Assembly (NCBI RefSeq): GCF_014297275.1 | Contig: NZ_JACOQK010000001.1 | Coordinates: forward strand, 2,418,001-2,482,000 | Source: Clostridium facile | GTDB taxonomy: Bacteria; Bacillota; Clostridia; Oscillospirales; Ruminococcaceae | DNA length: 64,000 nt | Direction of reading: 5' to 3' | Shown: piece after piece, positions 23,840-33,261 of the stretch | How the letters are laid out: each line of letters opens with the position of its first letter | How positions within the stretch are numbered: position 1 is the first letter of the stretch | The notes under the pieces: model-generated | Database searches by the model: none | The model's input: only the letters and a program-made list of their open reading frames with translations | What the model was told of the DNA's origin: nothing | Program-made: the position numbers and the translations under genes

Positions 23840-24934
23840 ATGAAACTTGGTATGATTGGTTTGCCTAATGTAGGCAAAAGTACATTGTTTAACGCGCTTA
23901 CAAACGCAGGCGCGGAATCCGCGAACTATCCATTCTGTACGATTGAACCAAACGTAGGCGTTGTATCCGTTCCAGATGACCGTTTGGATAAACTGGCTGA
24001 AATGTATGACCCAGATAAATTTACACCTGCTGTTTTAGAGTTTGTGGATATTGCCGGTTTGGTAAAAGGCGCCTCCAAAGGGGAAGGCTTGGGAAACAAA
24101 TTTTTATCCAACATCCGCGAAGTGGATGCGATTGTACATGTAGTACGGTGTTTTGAGGATGATAATATCATCCATGTAGATGGAAAAATTGGTCCAGAAC
24201 GGGATATTGAAACCATTAACCTGGAATTGATTTTTTCTGATATTGAGATGCTGGACCGCCGCTTGGACAAAACAAAGCGCGCGTTAAAAGGGGATAAAAA
24301 ATTACAATCCGAAGTGGATTTGCTGGAAGCCCTCCGTTCCCACCTGGAATCCGGTTTGCCAGTCCGCGGCTTTGAATGTAATGAGGACCAACAGGCGGTC
24401 ATCAATACCATTGATTTCCTCTCCAACAAACCGGTAATTTACGCCGCGAATTTAAGTGAAAATGATTTTATCAATAATATTGAAACCAATCCTTATTATT
24501 TGCAGGTTTGTGAAATCGCGAAACGGGAAAAAGCGGCGGTGCTTCCTATCTGCGCAAAAATTGAGGAAGAAATTTCCGACATGGAACTGGAAGATAAAAA
24601 AATGTTCTTAGGGGAGTTGGGACTAGAACGTTCTGGGCTGGACCGTATTATTCAGGAAAGTTATTCTCTGCTGGGGTTGATTTCCTTCCTGACAGCAGGA
24701 AAACAGGAAGTGCGGGCTTGGACAATTAAAAAAGGCACCAAAGCACCACAAGCTGCCGGAAAAATCCACACTGATTTTGAACGTGGGTTTATTCGTGCGG
24801 AGGTCATCAGCTTTGACGACTTGATGGAATGTGGGACAATGGTAGTGGCAAAAGAAAAAGGCCTGGTACGCCTAGAAGGAAAAGAATACGTCATGCAGGA
24901 TGGCGATATTGTTGTATTCCGCTTTAATGTGTAA
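23840..24934 (+). CDS. ychF: Redox-regulated ATPase / GTPase YchF
   Basis: This 364-residue OBG-like P-loop protein has G1 (GLPNVGKST), switch I, G3 (DIAGLVKGASKGEGLGN) and a G4-like NLSE in place of the GTPase NKxD. This explains the ATP preference known for YchF/OLA1. A helical domain splits the G domain, and a C-terminal TGS domain starts near EVRAWTIKKGTKAPQAAGKIHTDFERGF. It binds ribosomes and responds to oxidative stress in studied species. GGGG precedes the ATG. It stands alone, with its own terminator. Confidence 0.96.
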   Translation: MKLGMIGLPNVGKSTLFNALTNAGAESANYPFCTIEPNVGVVSVPDDRLDKLAEMYDPDKFTPAVLEFVDIAGLVKGASKGEGLGNKFLSNIREVDAIVHVVRCFEDDNIIHVDGKIGPERDIETINLELIFSDIEMLDRRLDKTKRALKGDKKLQSEVDLLEALRSHLESGLPVRGFECNEDQQAVINTIDFLSNKPVIYAANLSENDFINNIETNPYYLQVCEIAKREKAAVLPICAKIEEEISDMELEDKKMFLGELGLERSGLDRIIQESYSLLGLISFLTAGKQEVRAWTIKKGTKAPQAAGKIHTDFERGFIRAEVISFDDLMECGTMVVAKEKGLVRLEGKEYVMQDGDIVVFRFNV

Positions 24935-24946
24935 AATGGATTATAG

Positions 24947-24980
24947 AAAAAATCCGGTTGGTAATACAGCCGGATTTTTT
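24947..24980 (+). terminator. Intrinsic terminator of ychF
   Basis: A 14-bp stem with one mismatch-tolerant G-T pair (24947-24960 with 24967-24980), ending in a T-tract 12 nt after the stop. Confidence 0.85.
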
Positions 24981-25068
24981 TAGCCTGTTGGGATAATTGT
25001 AACCAGAATTATCTTTATTTGTGATATAATAAATTCTATAAAACAATGGAAAGGTTTTCAGTATCATT

Positions 25069-25869
25069 ATGATTAAATTAATTGCGGCGGATATGGATGG
25101 AACTTTATTAAATAGTCAAAAAGAATTGTCCCCTAATTTGTTTCCACTATTAGAGGAATTAAAAAACAGGGGCATATTATTTGCGGTAGCCAGTGGACGA
25201 CAATACTATAATTTAACCAAGGAGTTTGCAGGGGTAGACGGACTAAGCTATATTTCGGAAAATGGCGGGATGGTATTCCATCAGGGAAACTGTATTTTTA
25301 CTGATGAAATTCCATGGGAGGATTTAAAACGGCCTGTGGAGCTAATCCAGAAAATACCCAACGCAAAACCAATTTTATGTGGAGTAAAATCCGCTTATCT
25401 TTCCAAACTAGATGCCAGCGACACAGAGGTGCTGCGGAATGCAAAAATGTATTATGAACGGCTGAAACTGGTTCCAGATATATTGGAGGCGGCAAAGCAG
25501 GACCATATCTGTAAAATTGCCATCTTTGATGTAACAAAAGCGGAACAGAACACTTATCCTGCATTGCAGGAATTAAATAGAAGGTTCCGTGTGCTGCTTT
25601 CTGGAGAACAGTGGGTGGATGTAATGAATCCGGAAGTGAACAAAGGCAAAGCATTAAAGGCATTGATGGCGGCAATCCAAGCAACACCTGAAGAAACCAT
25701 GGCGTTTGGGGATTATTTGAATGACTATGAAATGATGCAATCCTGTTATTATAGCTATGCTATGGCAAATGCTCATCCTGATCTAAAGGCTGTGAGCAAT
25801 TTTCAAGCAAAATCCAATGATGAGGATGGGGTAGTAAAGGCAATCCAACAGATGTTGCAGAAAAATTGA
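25069..25869 (+). CDS. Cof-type HAD-superfamily phosphatase
   Basis: The 266-residue protein has HAD motif I AADMDGTLLNS with the nucleophile Asp and acid Asp, motif II Ser in AVASGRQYY, motif III Lys in NKGKALKAL and motif IV GDYLNDYEM. The large C2B cap between motifs II and III places it in the Cof/YidA group, which dephosphorylates sugar phosphates and flavin or nucleotide precursors. The substrate is not predictable. It is 55 nt before prmA on the same strand and may be cotranscribed. Confidence 0.9.
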   Translation: MIKLIAADMDGTLLNSQKELSPNLFPLLEELKNRGILFAVASGRQYYNLTKEFAGVDGLSYISENGGMVFHQGNCIFTDEIPWEDLKRPVELIQKIPNAKPILCGVKSAYLSKLDASDTEVLRNAKMYYERLKLVPDILEAAKQDHICKIAIFDVTKAEQNTYPALQELNRRFRVLLSGEQWVDVMNPEVNKGKALKALMAAIQATPEETMAFGDYLNDYEMMQSCYYSYAMANAHPDLKAVSNFQAKSNDEDGVVKAIQQMLQKN

Positions 25870-25924
25870 CAATCCCTTTCTGGATACGGTATAATCAAAG
25901 AAAACGGACGGAGGTATTTTATAA

Positions 25925-26845
25925 ATGGAAAACTGGACAGCGATTCATATTCAAATTCCTTGTGAACTGGTAGATCAGGCGGCAGCAATTACTCAAATGG
26001 TCGTACCTTATGGCATTTATATTGAAGATTATACAAATTTGGAAGAACAAGTGGAGCAGATTGCCCATATTGATTTAATTGATGAGGACTTATTAAAAAA
26101 AGACCGAACAAAAGCAATTATCCACGTTTATATCGACCCAACCCAGAATCCAATGGAAGCAGTTAGCTTTTTACGGGAACGGTTTGAAAGTGAGGCCATT
26201 CCTTATCAAATTGACACCGAAGGGGTAAAAGAAGAGGATTGGGCGACAGCTTGGCAAAAATATTACCATACAATTCGGGTTGGCAGCCATCTTGTGGTAT
26301 GTCCGGAATGGGAAGAATGTGACTTGCAGCAAGGCGATATAAAGGTCACCTTAAACCCTGGTATGGCGTTCGGGACAGGGACCCATGAAACGACCCGTTT
26401 ATGTATGGAACTGTTGGAACAGCATATAACGCCAGATTCTAAAATGTTGGATATCGGTTGTGGAAGCGGTATTTTGGCAATTACCGCAATGCTGTTGGGG
26501 GCAAAATCCGCAGTTGGGGTTGATATTGACGAATTAGCGGTAAAAGTAGCTTATGAAAATGCCGACTTAAATGGAATAAAGGATCAAGTTACCTTTGTAT
26601 GTGGAGATTTGACCGATAAAATTTCCGGCACCTATGATGTTATCTGTGCTAACATCGTTGCGGATGTGATTATTAAACTGTGCGATACTGTAACCGACTT
26701 TATGCATCAGGATACTGTGTTGCTGTGTTCCGGTATCATTGACCAGAGAGAAGATGATGTAGTTATGGCACTACAACAGGCAAACCTGCAAATTTTAGAG
26801 ATTAAGCGTGAAAATGGCTGGGTAGCCATTAGTTGTAAAAAATAG
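25925..26845 (+). CDS. prmA: Ribosomal protein L11 methyltransferase
   Basis: The 306-residue enzyme trimethylates lysines and the N-terminus of ribosomal protein L11 using SAM. The N-terminal L11-recognition domain is followed by a Rossmann methyltransferase: NPGMAFGTGTHETTRLCME, motif I LDIGCGSGILAITAMLLGA, acidic VDIDELAV, and the catalytic-loop motif ICANIVADV. GGACGGAGG precedes the ATG. The rsmE gene, a frequent next neighbour, is not found here. Confidence 0.94.
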   Translation: MENWTAIHIQIPCELVDQAAAITQMVVPYGIYIEDYTNLEEQVEQIAHIDLIDEDLLKKDRTKAIIHVYIDPTQNPMEAVSFLRERFESEAIPYQIDTEGVKEEDWATAWQKYYHTIRVGSHLVVCPEWEECDLQQGDIKVTLNPGMAFGTGTHETTRLCMELLEQHITPDSKMLDIGCGSGILAITAMLLGAKSAVGVDIDELAVKVAYENADLNGIKDQVTFVCGDLTDKISGTYDVICANIVADVIIKLCDTVTDFMHQDTVLLCSGIIDQREDDVVMALQQANLQILEIKRENGWVAISCKK

Positions 26846-27148
26846 GATTTCTACAAATAACAGTTTGTAAAAACAGGATATGTTTATGTGTACGAATGGT
26901 GTAACATAATAAAAAACGGAAAGTTGTAGAGCGTAGTAGAGAATTTTTACGACGGCTTTATTCAAAGAGAAATTCCAGATACTCCTTTTTTGCTGTTTAA
27001 CTGATTGAAAAGGTGCTTTATAATGGGCTGGGAATTGGCGAGTGGTGGATTGCACCGAGAATCCGCCAAATGATCGCCAATTGGACAACTAAATGTAATA
27101 CAGGAAAAGCCGGCTTTTTATCAAACTATTTTCATACGGAGTTGAAAA
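26846..27148. other. Intergenic stretch without a convincing gene
   Basis: About 300 bp between prmA and the ICMT-like gene. A GTG-started frame at 27013-27216 overlaps the ICMT-like gene, has no ribosome site and resembles nothing I know. No terminator is seen after prmA. Confidence 0.4.
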
Positions 27149-27670
27149 ATGAATGGTTTTCTTTTATTGGTTCCATTTTTACTGGTAAGATTTATATTAC
27201 TTACCGTTTTAAATAAAACAGCTTTGCGGCGAGCAGCTTATTTTGCGCCAGTACAGGGAAAAGAGAAAATAGCCTATTTGATTTATCAGGTATCCATGGT
27301 TGGTATCTTACTATATCCACTGTTTCTGACGGTAAAGATAGATTTATCGTGGCAGCTTTTTCTGGGGTTATTTTGTTATGTATTGGGTTTATGCTTATGT
27401 GCTGTTACAATGGTCTGTTTTGCTTTTCCCAGCGATACAGGATTAAACAAAAATGGAATTTACCGTTTCTCCCGGAATCCTATGTATTTAGCTTATTTCA
27501 TTTGCTTTATAGGCATGGCTTTTTTAACGCGTTCTCTCGTACTGTTTGGGATAGTTCTATTTTTTCAAATCTCTGCACATTGGATCATCTTATCAGAAGA
27601 AAGATGGTGCATTGAAACATTTGGGACAGCCTATCAGGAATATATGAAAAAAGTACGGCGATATATTTAA
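27149..27670 (+). CDS. Isoprenylcysteine carboxyl methyltransferase (ICMT)-like membrane protein
   Basis: The 173-residue protein has four to five membrane helices. Its C-terminal half carries the ICMT/phospholipid-methyltransferase signature: NGIYRFSRNPMYLAYFICFIG, then SEERWCIETFGTAYQEYMKKVRRYI, which together bind SAM at the membrane face. Bacterial members methylate unknown lipids or small molecules. The ATG follows GGAG. A terminator lies ~140 nt downstream. Confidence 0.85.
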   Translation: MNGFLLLVPFLLVRFILLTVLNKTALRRAAYFAPVQGKEKIAYLIYQVSMVGILLYPLFLTVKIDLSWQLFLGLFCYVLGLCLCAVTMVCFAFPSDTGLNKNGIYRFSRNPMYLAYFICFIGMAFLTRSLVLFGIVLFFQISAHWIILSEERWCIETFGTAYQEYMKKVRRYI

Positions 27671-27811
27671 CTTAAATCTTTTATTCGATTGGCTCGTTTT
27701 CTATAACAGGGATTCTGGATGAAAAACAGCTTGTTTGTGGTAAAAATTCAATCTGGGTTTTTGGTTTGTTTGCAATCAAATCATAATTTTAGCATAAATT
27801 TCAGGTAATCT

Positions 27812-27840
27812 AAGGGCAGGTTCAAAAACCTGCCTTTTAT
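27812..27840 (+). terminator. Intrinsic terminator before the hrcA region
   Basis: An 11-bp stem AAGGGCAGGTT/AACCTGCCTTT (27812-27822 with 27827-27837) with loop CAAA and a short T-tract. The remaining sequence from 27841 to 28034 holds no gene. Confidence 0.75.
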
Positions 27841-28034
27841 CTTGTTGTATTTTTAGCACTCTACGAATAACATTTCTAAAAACCAAGTTATTTTTCATGT
27901 TTTTACTGGTATATAGATGGATTCTTTGGGAACGCTTTGACTGTTAGCATTTGTATAACATGCACGATCACATAAGCAGTTATTATGTAAATTTGAACGA
28001 AATTTAAATCATTCTTCAATTTTTCTCCTTGCCC

Positions 28035-28063
28035 TTGACATTCCGAAAAGAGGGTGCTATATT
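28035..28063 (+). promoter_or_regulatory. Heat-shock operon promoter
   Basis: TTGACA (28035-28040), 17-bp spacer, TATATT (28058-28063), directly followed by the CIRCE operator. Confidence 0.88.
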
Positions 28064-28067
28064 ATAT

Positions 28068-28094
28068 TTAGCACTCAGATAGATGGAGTGCTAA
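28068..28094 (+). promoter_or_regulatory. CIRCE operator (HrcA binding site)
   Basis: TTAGCACTC-N9-GAGTGCTAA, an exact match to the CIRCE consensus, placed at the transcription start of hrcA-grpE-dnaK-dnaJ. HrcA bound here represses the operon until heat shock. Confidence 0.97.
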
Positions 28095-28127
28095 AAGCGA
28101 GATTTGTCACACCCAGAGGTGAAATCA

Positions 28128-29177
28128 ATGAAAAGTGATGACAGACGGCTGAAAATATTACAAATTGTTGTGGATTCTTATATCCGTACCGGTGAGCCGA
28201 TTGGTTCCAAAACAGTGGCTGCGTTAATGAACAATGAGGTTTCCTCCGCCACCATACGGAACGACATGGCAATGCTGGAACGGCTGGGCTTTTTAGAGCA
28301 GCCCCACACATCGGCTGGAAGGATTCCAACTTATCTGGGTTACCGGATTTATATCAATAAATTGATGCGCCCCAGCGGCCTGTCAGAGGAAGAAAAACAT
28401 CGGATTGACACCATGTTGCAGCGGGAAAAAACATCCCCTCACGCAGTGGTGGAAAACGCGTTGGAAGCCCTGGCGGAAGTTACAGGATGCGCGGCGGTCA
28501 ACACCAGCAACCTTCCTAAATTTTCAGTCATCACAAAGGTAGAGGTGGTACCTGCAGGTAGAAAATTATACGCCCTGTTGATGATTACATCTACCGGAGA
28601 GATTAAAAATAAAATATGCCGTTTGGAATTTGATTTAAATCAAGAACAGCTTAGCTTTTTTGAGAACCTAGTAAAACACGAATTATTAGGTAAAAATGTG
28701 GAGCAGCTTACCCCAGTCACAATGCAAAACATGGCAGTTGCCCTTGGCAGTTACATGCTTTCCCTTTCCCCATTGTTATATGCAATCTACGAACTGTCAG
28801 ATGAAATTTCCCGTCAGCAAGTAGAAATGAAAGGGGAACGAAACCTGTTGCGTTGCAGGGATTTTGATGCAGGGGAACTAATCCATTTTATCAATACCAA
28901 AAATGAGATTGGAAAAATCCTTTCCTCGGCTTTTGATGGCATAAATGTTGTATTTGGTAAAGAAACTGACACCTTTACCATTACCAATTCCAGTTTGATC
29001 CTTTCCAAATATGGAAGCGACCATCCTATGGGGTCATTTGGAGTGATTGGGCCAATCCGGTTGGATTATTCCAAGATTATCCCTTATATGGAGTATTTTT
29101 CTGAGAGTGTATCAAGGATCATTGACAATATGATGGAAGAGCAGAAAGGAGCATTGACCGATGGCGAAAAAAAATAA
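28128..29177 (+). CDS. hrcA: Heat-inducible transcription repressor HrcA
   Basis: The 349-residue repressor has an N-terminal winged helix (RRLKILQIVVDSYIRTGEPIGSKTVA; SSATIRNDMAMLERLGFLEQPHTSAGRIPTY in pieces) and a GAF-like dimer domain, ending with the conserved GVIGPIRLDYSKIIPYMEYFS. The ATG at 28128 follows AGAGGTG; an in-frame TTG at 28104 lies too close to the operator and lacks a site. It overlaps grpE by 17 nt. It represses its own operon through the upstream CIRCE. Confidence 0.96.
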   Translation: MKSDDRRLKILQIVVDSYIRTGEPIGSKTVAALMNNEVSSATIRNDMAMLERLGFLEQPHTSAGRIPTYLGYRIYINKLMRPSGLSEEEKHRIDTMLQREKTSPHAVVENALEALAEVTGCAAVNTSNLPKFSVITKVEVVPAGRKLYALLMITSTGEIKNKICRLEFDLNQEQLSFFENLVKHELLGKNVEQLTPVTMQNMAVALGSYMLSLSPLLYAIYELSDEISRQQVEMKGERNLLRCRDFDAGELIHFINTKNEIGKILSSAFDGINVVFGKETDTFTITNSSLILSKYGSDHPMGSFGVIGPIRLDYSKIIPYMEYFSESVSRIIDNMMEEQKGALTDGEKK

Positions 29178-29700
29178 CGATGAAAAGGAAAACCTGGATG
29201 AAGTAGTGGAAGAAACTACTCAGCAGGAAGATAGCCAGACAGAACAGGATGCTGCGGACCAGGAAATGGAGCAGCTAAAACAGCAGGTGCAGGAATTAAA
29301 AGACCAGAATTTACGGCAGTATGCGGAATTTGATAATTTTCGTAAACGTACCCAACGTGAAAAATTAGAAAGTTATAAAAATGCTACTGCAGATTGTGTG
29401 TTACAATTTATTACTGTATTGGATAATCTGGAGCGTGCGCTGGATGCAGAAAAAGAGGATAGCAGCATGAAAAAAGGTGTGGAGATGATCGCCACACAGT
29501 TTAAAGAAGTCATGGCAAAAATGGATGTACACGAAATCAATGCGTTGAACCAGCCATTTGACCCTGAACTGCACAATGCGGTAAACCAAGTACAAGATGA
29601 AAATTATGGAGAAAACACCATTTGTCAAGTATTCCAAAAAGGGTACCAGATGGGGGATAAAGTGATCCGTCACGCAATGGTGGTTGTAGCAAATCCATAA
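29161..29700 (+). CDS. grpE: Nucleotide exchange factor GrpE
   Basis: The 179-residue protein releases ADP from DnaK. It has an acidic disordered N-terminus, a long coiled coil (LKQQVQELKDQNLRQYAEFDNFRKRTQRE) and a C-terminal beta domain ending in VIRHAMVVVANP, all typical. The ATG lies inside the 3' end of hrcA, with AGAAAGGAG upstream, so translation is coupled. Confidence 0.96.
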   Translation: MAKKNNDEKENLDEVVEETTQQEDSQTEQDAADQEMEQLKQQVQELKDQNLRQYAEFDNFRKRTQREKLESYKNATADCVLQFITVLDNLERALDAEKEDSSMKKGVEMIATQFKEVMAKMDVHEINALNQPFDPELHNAVNQVQDENYGENTICQVFQKGYQMGDKVIRHAMVVVANP

Positions 29701-29768
29701 TAGTTCAGATAAAAGCAAACCAATTTATATTACTATAGAAATGAAATTCATTTTAGGAGGAATTTATC

Positions 29769-31628
29769 ATGGGAAAAACCATTGGAATCGACTTAGGTAC
29801 TACAAACTCTTGTGTTGCTGTTATGGAAGGCGGCGAAGCTGTTGTTATCGCCAACGCGGAAGGCGCTAGAACAACACCTTCTGTGGTTGCGTTTTCCAAA
29901 ACAGGGGAAAGAATGGTAGGTCAGGTAGCAAAACGCCAAGCAATTACCAACCCAGAAAGAACGATCATTTCCATCAAACGTCATATGGGTAGTGATTATA
30001 AAGTAAACATTGACGGCAAAAATTACACTCCACAGGAAATTTCCGCAATGACATTACAAAAATTAAAAGCAGATGCGGAAGCTTACCTGGGCGAACCAGT
30101 AACCGAGGCGGTTATTACTGTACCTGCATATTTCTCTGACTCCCAACGTCAGGCAACCAAAGACGCTGGTAAAATCGCTGGCTTGGATGTAAAACGTATC
30201 ATCAACGAACCAACAGCAGCTGCTCTGGCTTATGGTGCGGATAAAGAAGACGACCAGAAAATTATGGTATACGACTTAGGCGGCGGTACTTTCGATGTAT
30301 CCATCATCGAAATGGGCGATGGCGTACAGGAAGTTTTAGCAACTGCTGGTAACAACCGCTTGGGCGGTGATGACTTTGATGAAAGAATCATCAAATGGAT
30401 TATTGAAGAATTTAAAAAAGCGGAAGGAATTGACCTTTCCGGCGATAAAATGGCAATGCAGCGTTTGAAAGAAGCTGCTGAAAAAGCAAAAATTGAACTG
30501 TCCAGCATGAGCCAGGTTCAAATCAACCAGCCATTTATCACTGCTGACGCAAACGGCCCAAAACACCTGGATATGACATTGTCTAGAGCAAAATTTAATG
30601 AATTGACTGCTGACCTGGTAGAAGCTACTATGGGTCCAGTACGCCAGGCGTTGTCCGATGCTGGTTTGACTGCAAATGACCTGGATAAAATCCTGATGGT
30701 TGGTGGTTCTACCCGTATTCCAGCCGTTGTGGAAGCAGTTCAGAAACAGTTGAACAAAGAGCCATTCAAAGGTATTAACCCAGATGAATGTGTGGCAATT
30801 GGTGCTGCTATCCAGGGCGGTGTTTTGTCTGGTGATGTAAAAGGTTTGGTATTGCTCGATGTTACCCCATTGACCTTAGGTTTGGAAACCCAAGGCGGCA
30901 TTATGGCTAGAATGATTGAAAGAAACACCACAATTCCAACGAAGAAAACCCAAATCTTCACCACAGCTGCGGATGGCCAGACTTCTGTTGACGTTAGCAT
31001 TTACCAAGGAGAACGTGATTTCTGCCGTGACAACAAACAATTAGGTATGTTCCGTTTGGACGGTATCCCAGCAGCTCCAAGAGGGGTTCCACAAATTGAA
31101 GTTACTTTTGATATTGATGCCAACGGCATCGTTCATGTATCCGCGAAAGATCTGGGTACAGGGAAAGCGCAGAACATCACCATTACTTCTTCTACTAATA
31201 TGAGCAGTGAAGAAATTGACAAAGCGGTAAAAGAAGCGGAAAAATTTGCGGCTGAAGACAAAAAACGCAAAGAAGAAATTGAAATCCGCAACCAAGCTGA
31301 CCAATTGGTATATCAGAGTGAAAAAACATTGAATGAAATGGGAGATAAAGTTTCTGCAGATGAAAAATCTTCTATCCAAGCAAAAGTAGATGCTTTGAAA
31401 GAAGCTTTAAAAGGCGACAATATCGACGATATTAAAGCAAAACAGGAAGAATTACAAAAACTGGTATATGATATGTCCGCTAAGATGTATCAGCAGGCAC
31501 AGGCACAACAACAAGCAGCTGACCCAAATGCGGCAGCAGGAGCAGCAAACAACAATACAAATTCCGCTCCTCAAGATGATGTTGTAGATGTAGATTACAC
31601 AGAAGTAGACGACAATAACAATAAATAA
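29769..31628 (+). CDS. dnaK: Molecular chaperone DnaK (Hsp70)
   Basis: The 619-residue chaperone has the ATPase domain ([34 protein letters not shown]), the linker [11 protein letters not shown], the peptide-binding beta-sandwich and a helical lid. It ends in an Asp-rich [12 protein letters not shown] tail. The N-terminal ATPase is the shorter Gram-positive type. TAGGAGG precedes the ATG. A hairpin terminator after the stop separates it from dnaJ. Confidence 0.98.
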   Translation: MGKTIGIDLGTTNSCVAVMEGGEAVVIANAEGARTTPSVVAFSKTGERMVGQVAKRQAITNPERTIISIKRHMGSDYKVNIDGKNYTPQEISAMTLQKLKADAEAYLGEPVTEAVITVPAYFSDSQRQATKDAGKIAGLDVKRIINEPTAAALAYGADKEDDQKIMVYDLGGGTFDVSIIEMGDGVQEVLATAGNNRLGGDDFDERIIKWIIEEFKKAEGIDLSGDKMAMQRLKEAAEKAKIELSSMSQVQINQPFITADANGPKHLDMTLSRAKFNELTADLVEATMGPVRQALSDAGLTANDLDKILMVGGSTRIPAVVEAVQKQLNKEPFKGINPDECVAIGAAIQGGVLSGDVKGLVLLDVTPLTLGLETQGGIMARMIERNTTIPTKKTQIFTTAADGQTSVDVSIYQGERDFCRDNKQLGMFRLDGIPAAPRGVPQIEVTFDIDANGIVHVSAKDLGTGKAQNITITSSTNMSSEEIDKAVKEAEKFAAEDKKRKEEIEIRNQADQLVYQSEKTLNEMGDKVSADEKSSIQAKVDALKEALKGDNIDDIKAKQEELQKLVYDMSAKMYQQAQAQQQAADPNAAAGAANNNTNSAPQDDVVDVDYTEVDDNNNK

Positions 31629-31633
31629 AAAAT

Positions 31634-31686
31634 TGCAGATGCCGGATTGCGCCGAATATCATTCGGTGCAATCGGTATGCTTTTTT
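31634..31686 (+). terminator. Intercistronic terminator between dnaK and dnaJ
   Basis: A long imperfect stem centred on ATTGCGCCGAA/TTCGGTGCAAT with extension GCA/TGC is followed by TTTTTT (31681-31686). It lies within the dnaK operon, so dnaJ expression probably depends on read-through. Confidence 0.75.
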
Positions 31687-31716
31687 CAGCAACATTAGGG
31701 AAAGGTGGCTCTCGGT

Positions 31717-32850
31717 TTGGCAGAAAAACGAGATTATTACGAGGTTCTTGGCATCCAAAAAGGAGCATCCGAGGACGAAATTAAAAAAGCCTACCGCAAA
31801 CAGGCAAAAAAATATCATCCTGACTTGCATCCAGGGGATAAAGAGGCAGAGGAAAAATTCAAAGAAGTCAATGAGGCTTATGAAGTACTGTCCAACAGCC
31901 AAAAACGTGCGAAATATGACCAGTATGGCCATGCCGGTGTTGACCCGAACTTTGGCGCTGGCGGCGGAGCTGGAGCAGGCGACTTTGGTTTTGATATTGG
32001 TGATATATTTGAAGGATTTTTTGGTGGATTTGGCGGAGGAAGGCGGCCCAACCCAAATGCCCCCAGACAGGGAGAAGACGCTTTTGCCAGCGTGACCATT
32101 TCTTTTATGGAAGCATGTAAAGGGGTGGAGAAAGAAATCAGCGTTTCCCGTCAGGAGCAATGCGACCATTGTCACGGTACTGGATGTGCTCCAGGTTCTT
32201 CCCCACAAACTTGTCCGGACTGCGGCGGCGCTGGCCAGGTAAAAGTTCAGCAGCGCACACCGTTTGGTGTTATGTCTTCTACCCGTACCTGTAGCCGATG
32301 CGGTGGGAAAGGTAAAATTATTAGCAACCCTTGTCCATCCTGCCGTGGAACTGGTCGGAAGAATGTAAGCAAAAAGATCAAAATTAATATTCCAGCCGGA
32401 ATTGATGATGGTCAGACGTTGATGCTTCGTGGTTCTGGCAGCGCTGGTGCGAATGGTGGGCCAAGCGGCGATTTAAACGTAGCGGTAACCGTGCGCCCGG
32501 ACCCATTATTTAAACGCAGAGGGTTTGATATTCTGTGTGAAATCCCTGTTACCTATACTCAGGCAGTAATGGGGGATGAGATTACCGTACCTACGATTGA
32601 TGGACAGGTGCGATATAAGATTGGGGAAGGCACACAGCCAGGTACAACTTTCCGTTTGCGAGGAAAAGGTGTTACCAAGCTGCGTGGTAGCGGACGTGGA
32701 GACCAGTTGGTCACTGTGAATATTGAGGTACCACGGAATCTGAGCAAATCACAGAAGGATGCCCTGCGCAGCTTTGAATCCCAATTATCCGAAAAGAACT
32801 ACGCAAAACGCAGTGGATTCTTTGATAAATTGAAAAAGATGTTTGAATAA
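31717..32850 (+). CDS. dnaJ: Co-chaperone DnaJ (Hsp40)
   Basis: The 377-residue protein stimulates DnaK ATP hydrolysis and delivers clients. Residues 1-70 form the J domain with HPD in [10 protein letters not shown] Gly/Phe region follows, then four zinc motifs [24 protein letters not shown] and CPSCRGTG, and the C-terminal substrate domains. The TTG at 31717 fits AAAGGTGG at 8 nt and family start [12 protein letters not shown]; a GTG 12 nt upstream overlaps that site. Confidence 0.97.
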   Translation: MAEKRDYYEVLGIQKGASEDEIKKAYRKQAKKYHPDLHPGDKEAEEKFKEVNEAYEVLSNSQKRAKYDQYGHAGVDPNFGAGGGAGAGDFGFDIGDIFEGFFGGFGGGRRPNPNAPRQGEDAFASVTISFMEACKGVEKEISVSRQEQCDHCHGTGCAPGSSPQTCPDCGGAGQVKVQQRTPFGVMSSTRTCSRCGGKGKIISNPCPSCRGTGRKNVSKKIKINIPAGIDDGQTLMLRGSGSAGANGGPSGDLNVAVTVRPDPLFKRRGFDILCEIPVTYTQAVMGDEITVPTIDGQVRYKIGEGTQPGTTFRLRGKGVTKLRGSGRGDQLVTVNIEVPRNLSKSQKDALRSFESQLSEKNYAKRSGFFDKLKKMFE

Positions 32851-32855
32851 CAATC

Positions 32856-32889
32856 ACAGGCAGTTTGATTAAACTGCCTGTAATTTTTT
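32856..32889 (+). terminator. Terminator of the heat-shock operon
   Basis: A 10-11-bp stem CAGGCAGTTT/AAACTGCCTG (32857-32866 with 32871-32880) and a following TTTTTT. Confidence 0.85.
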
Positions 32890-33261
32890 GTGCCGTTTTC
32901 ACATGATGATATTTTTCGGTTCTATTGGAGATTAGCAAAAATGTTTGTGTAGATTTTCAAAAAGGAAATGGGGTTTTACTACACAACATATAATGCATGG
33001 TATTATTTCTGTTTATAATCATTTGGTTGCAGTATGATAATAACAAGATAAAATTTACTGTACTTTAAAAGGCAAAATAATTATTCATCCATTCTAAAAG
33101 ATGTGTAGTGTCTGTTCCTTTTTTCTTGGATTGGAATAGCGAACGATCCATATTTCTGTGGCTTTATGAAAACAGAAATCTTTTTGCTTTATTGGTGTTC
33201 TTTCTATATGAGAACGAACCCATAAAATAGGCTAAGCGGATTTTTTTATAAAACATATATT
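32890..33261. other. Gene-free stretch
   Basis: I see no gene, RNA or clear regulatory element in these ~370 AT-rich bases. Any terminator for the minus-strand gene at 33262 is weak. Confidence 0.4.

Noticed and set aside
27013..27216. 67-codon GTG-started frame
   Set aside because: No ribosome site, no recognised similarity, and it overlaps the ICMT-like gene start.
30336..31379. Long antisense frames within dnaK
   Set aside because: They mirror the codon bias of dnaK and have no own signals.
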